Shown here: positions 5,455 through 5,527 of the stretch, piece by piece
How the letters are laid out: every line of letters starts with the position of its first letter
Position numbering within the stretch: position 1 is the first letter of the stretch
Assembly: GCA_020047885.1 (NCBI GenBank)
Contig: JAIFNF010000202.1
Span: forward strand, 1 to 5,527
Direction of reading: 5' to 3'
Origin: Gammaproteobacteria bacterium
GTDB taxonomy: Bacteria > Pseudomonadota > Gammaproteobacteria > Competibacterales > Competibacteraceae
Length of the DNA: 5,527 nt
Position numbers and translations under genes: made by a program
The notes under the pieces: model-generated
Seen by the model: only the letters and a program-made list of their open reading frames with translations
Told to the model about the DNA's origin: nothing
The model's database searches: none

Positions 5455-5527
5455 GACATTTTATTCCGTGGCTGATTTCCTGCTTCACCGAGGCCGGTTT
5501 CACCGGAGTCTTGCGACCTCGGCCAGT
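5447..5527 (-). CDS. tnpB: TnpB (IS200/IS605 OrfB) C-terminal tail, partial
   Basis: Only the last 26 codons lie in the window, ending at TGA 5447-5449. The tail GRGRKTPVKPASVKQEIS is basic, unstructured and rich in K, P and Q. The (K/R)xxVKQE pattern is one I associate with the end of TnpB proteins after their zinc ribbon. The codons for KQE lead into an ATGTCA end, as in many IS200/IS605 right ends. TnpB is an RNA-guided endonuclease that cleaves the empty donor site. The RuvC and zinc-ribbon residues lie outside the window, so intactness cannot be judged. The final codons overlap the adjoining MOSC fragment by 8 bases. The call rests on tail pattern and context only. Confidence 0.55.
   Translation of the reverse strand, partial: TGRGRKTPVKPASVKQEISHGIKCHG
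5454..5527 (-). mobile_element. Right end of an IS200/IS605-family element
   Basis: The minus strand ends its TnpB-like reading with ATGTCA at 5459-5454, resembling the GGATGTCAA-type ends common in this family. The next base onwards reads as MOSC coding sequence. A member of this family inserts without target duplication, which explains the clean join between tnpB tail and truncated host gene. A subterminal hairpin (5488-5522) is present as expected. The exact boundary is uncertain by a few bases, and the left end lies beyond the window. Confidence 0.5.
5454..5527 (-). ncRNA. Candidate omega-RNA scaffold (3' part)
   Basis: Read on the minus strand, CCGAGG (5522-5517) pairs with CCTCGG (5493-5488). 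Nested inside, CCGGT (5506-5502) pairs with ACCGG (5498-5494) around a GAA loop. The two helices abut on the 3' side and are separated by a ten-base bulge on the 5' side. Such compact nested structure overlapping the 3' end of tnpB and finishing at the element end is where omega-RNA scaffolds lie in this family. The RNA would continue into flanking DNA as guide. Its 5' part is outside the window. Confidence 0.4.

Noticed and set aside
1..5527. tRNA or rRNA genes
   Set aside because: No cloverleaf, CCA-end or rRNA-like conserved stretch was noticed on either strand.

Overview
The window is chromosomal DNA of fairly high GC, most likely from a gammaproteobacterium. The main support is a bepA-type outer-membrane-quality protease gene lying divergently next to a tusA-like sulfur-carrier gene, an arrangement known from Pseudomonas (PA1005/PA1006). 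The large AAA-like/PD-(D/E)XK ORF, of a kind often present in many copies per genome, and the secreted repeat protein would fit an environmental or activated-sludge member such as the Competibacteraceae. That placement is a guess.

Layout. Positions 1-931 (+) hold the 3' end of a secreted or surface protein: one InlB-B-type repeat, then five tandem GVFRxGTWYLD units. The reading frame breaks inside unit 2. A small GC-rich hairpin at 993-1016 separates it from a convergent gene at 1020-2576 (-) for a 518-residue predicted ATPase/nuclease. Two tiny tandem hairpins and a possible extended -10 promoter lie between that gene and the tusA-like gene (2670-2921, -). A 117-base divergent intergenic region follows. 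Then come bepA (3039-4517, +), a periplasmic M48 zinc metalloprotease with TPRs, and a 129-residue three-helix membrane protein of unknown family (4593-4982, +), perhaps in the same operon. A possible small Cys-rich ORF follows at 5002-5163 (+).

The right end is the most unusual part. On the minus strand, 5224-5454 encodes only the C-terminal half of a YiiM-like MOSC-domain protein, starting abruptly at the core. Immediately upstream, 5447-5527 reads as the extreme C-terminus of an IS200/IS605-family TnpB (KTPVKPASVKQE...), and its DNA folds into a nested hairpin as expected for an omega-RNA scaffold. The best reading is that an IS200/IS605-type element has split the MOSC gene, with its right end near 5454. 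The element's omega-RNA guide would then be MOSC sequence. Only about 75 bases of the element are visible, so this rests on pattern recognition.

Functional links: BepA maintains outer-membrane beta-barrel assembly. The TusA-like protein carries persulfide sulfur, and in Pseudomonas its neighbour-type homologue affects molybdenum metabolism. MOSC domains belong to the same sulfur/molybdenum theme, but no common pathway is shown here.
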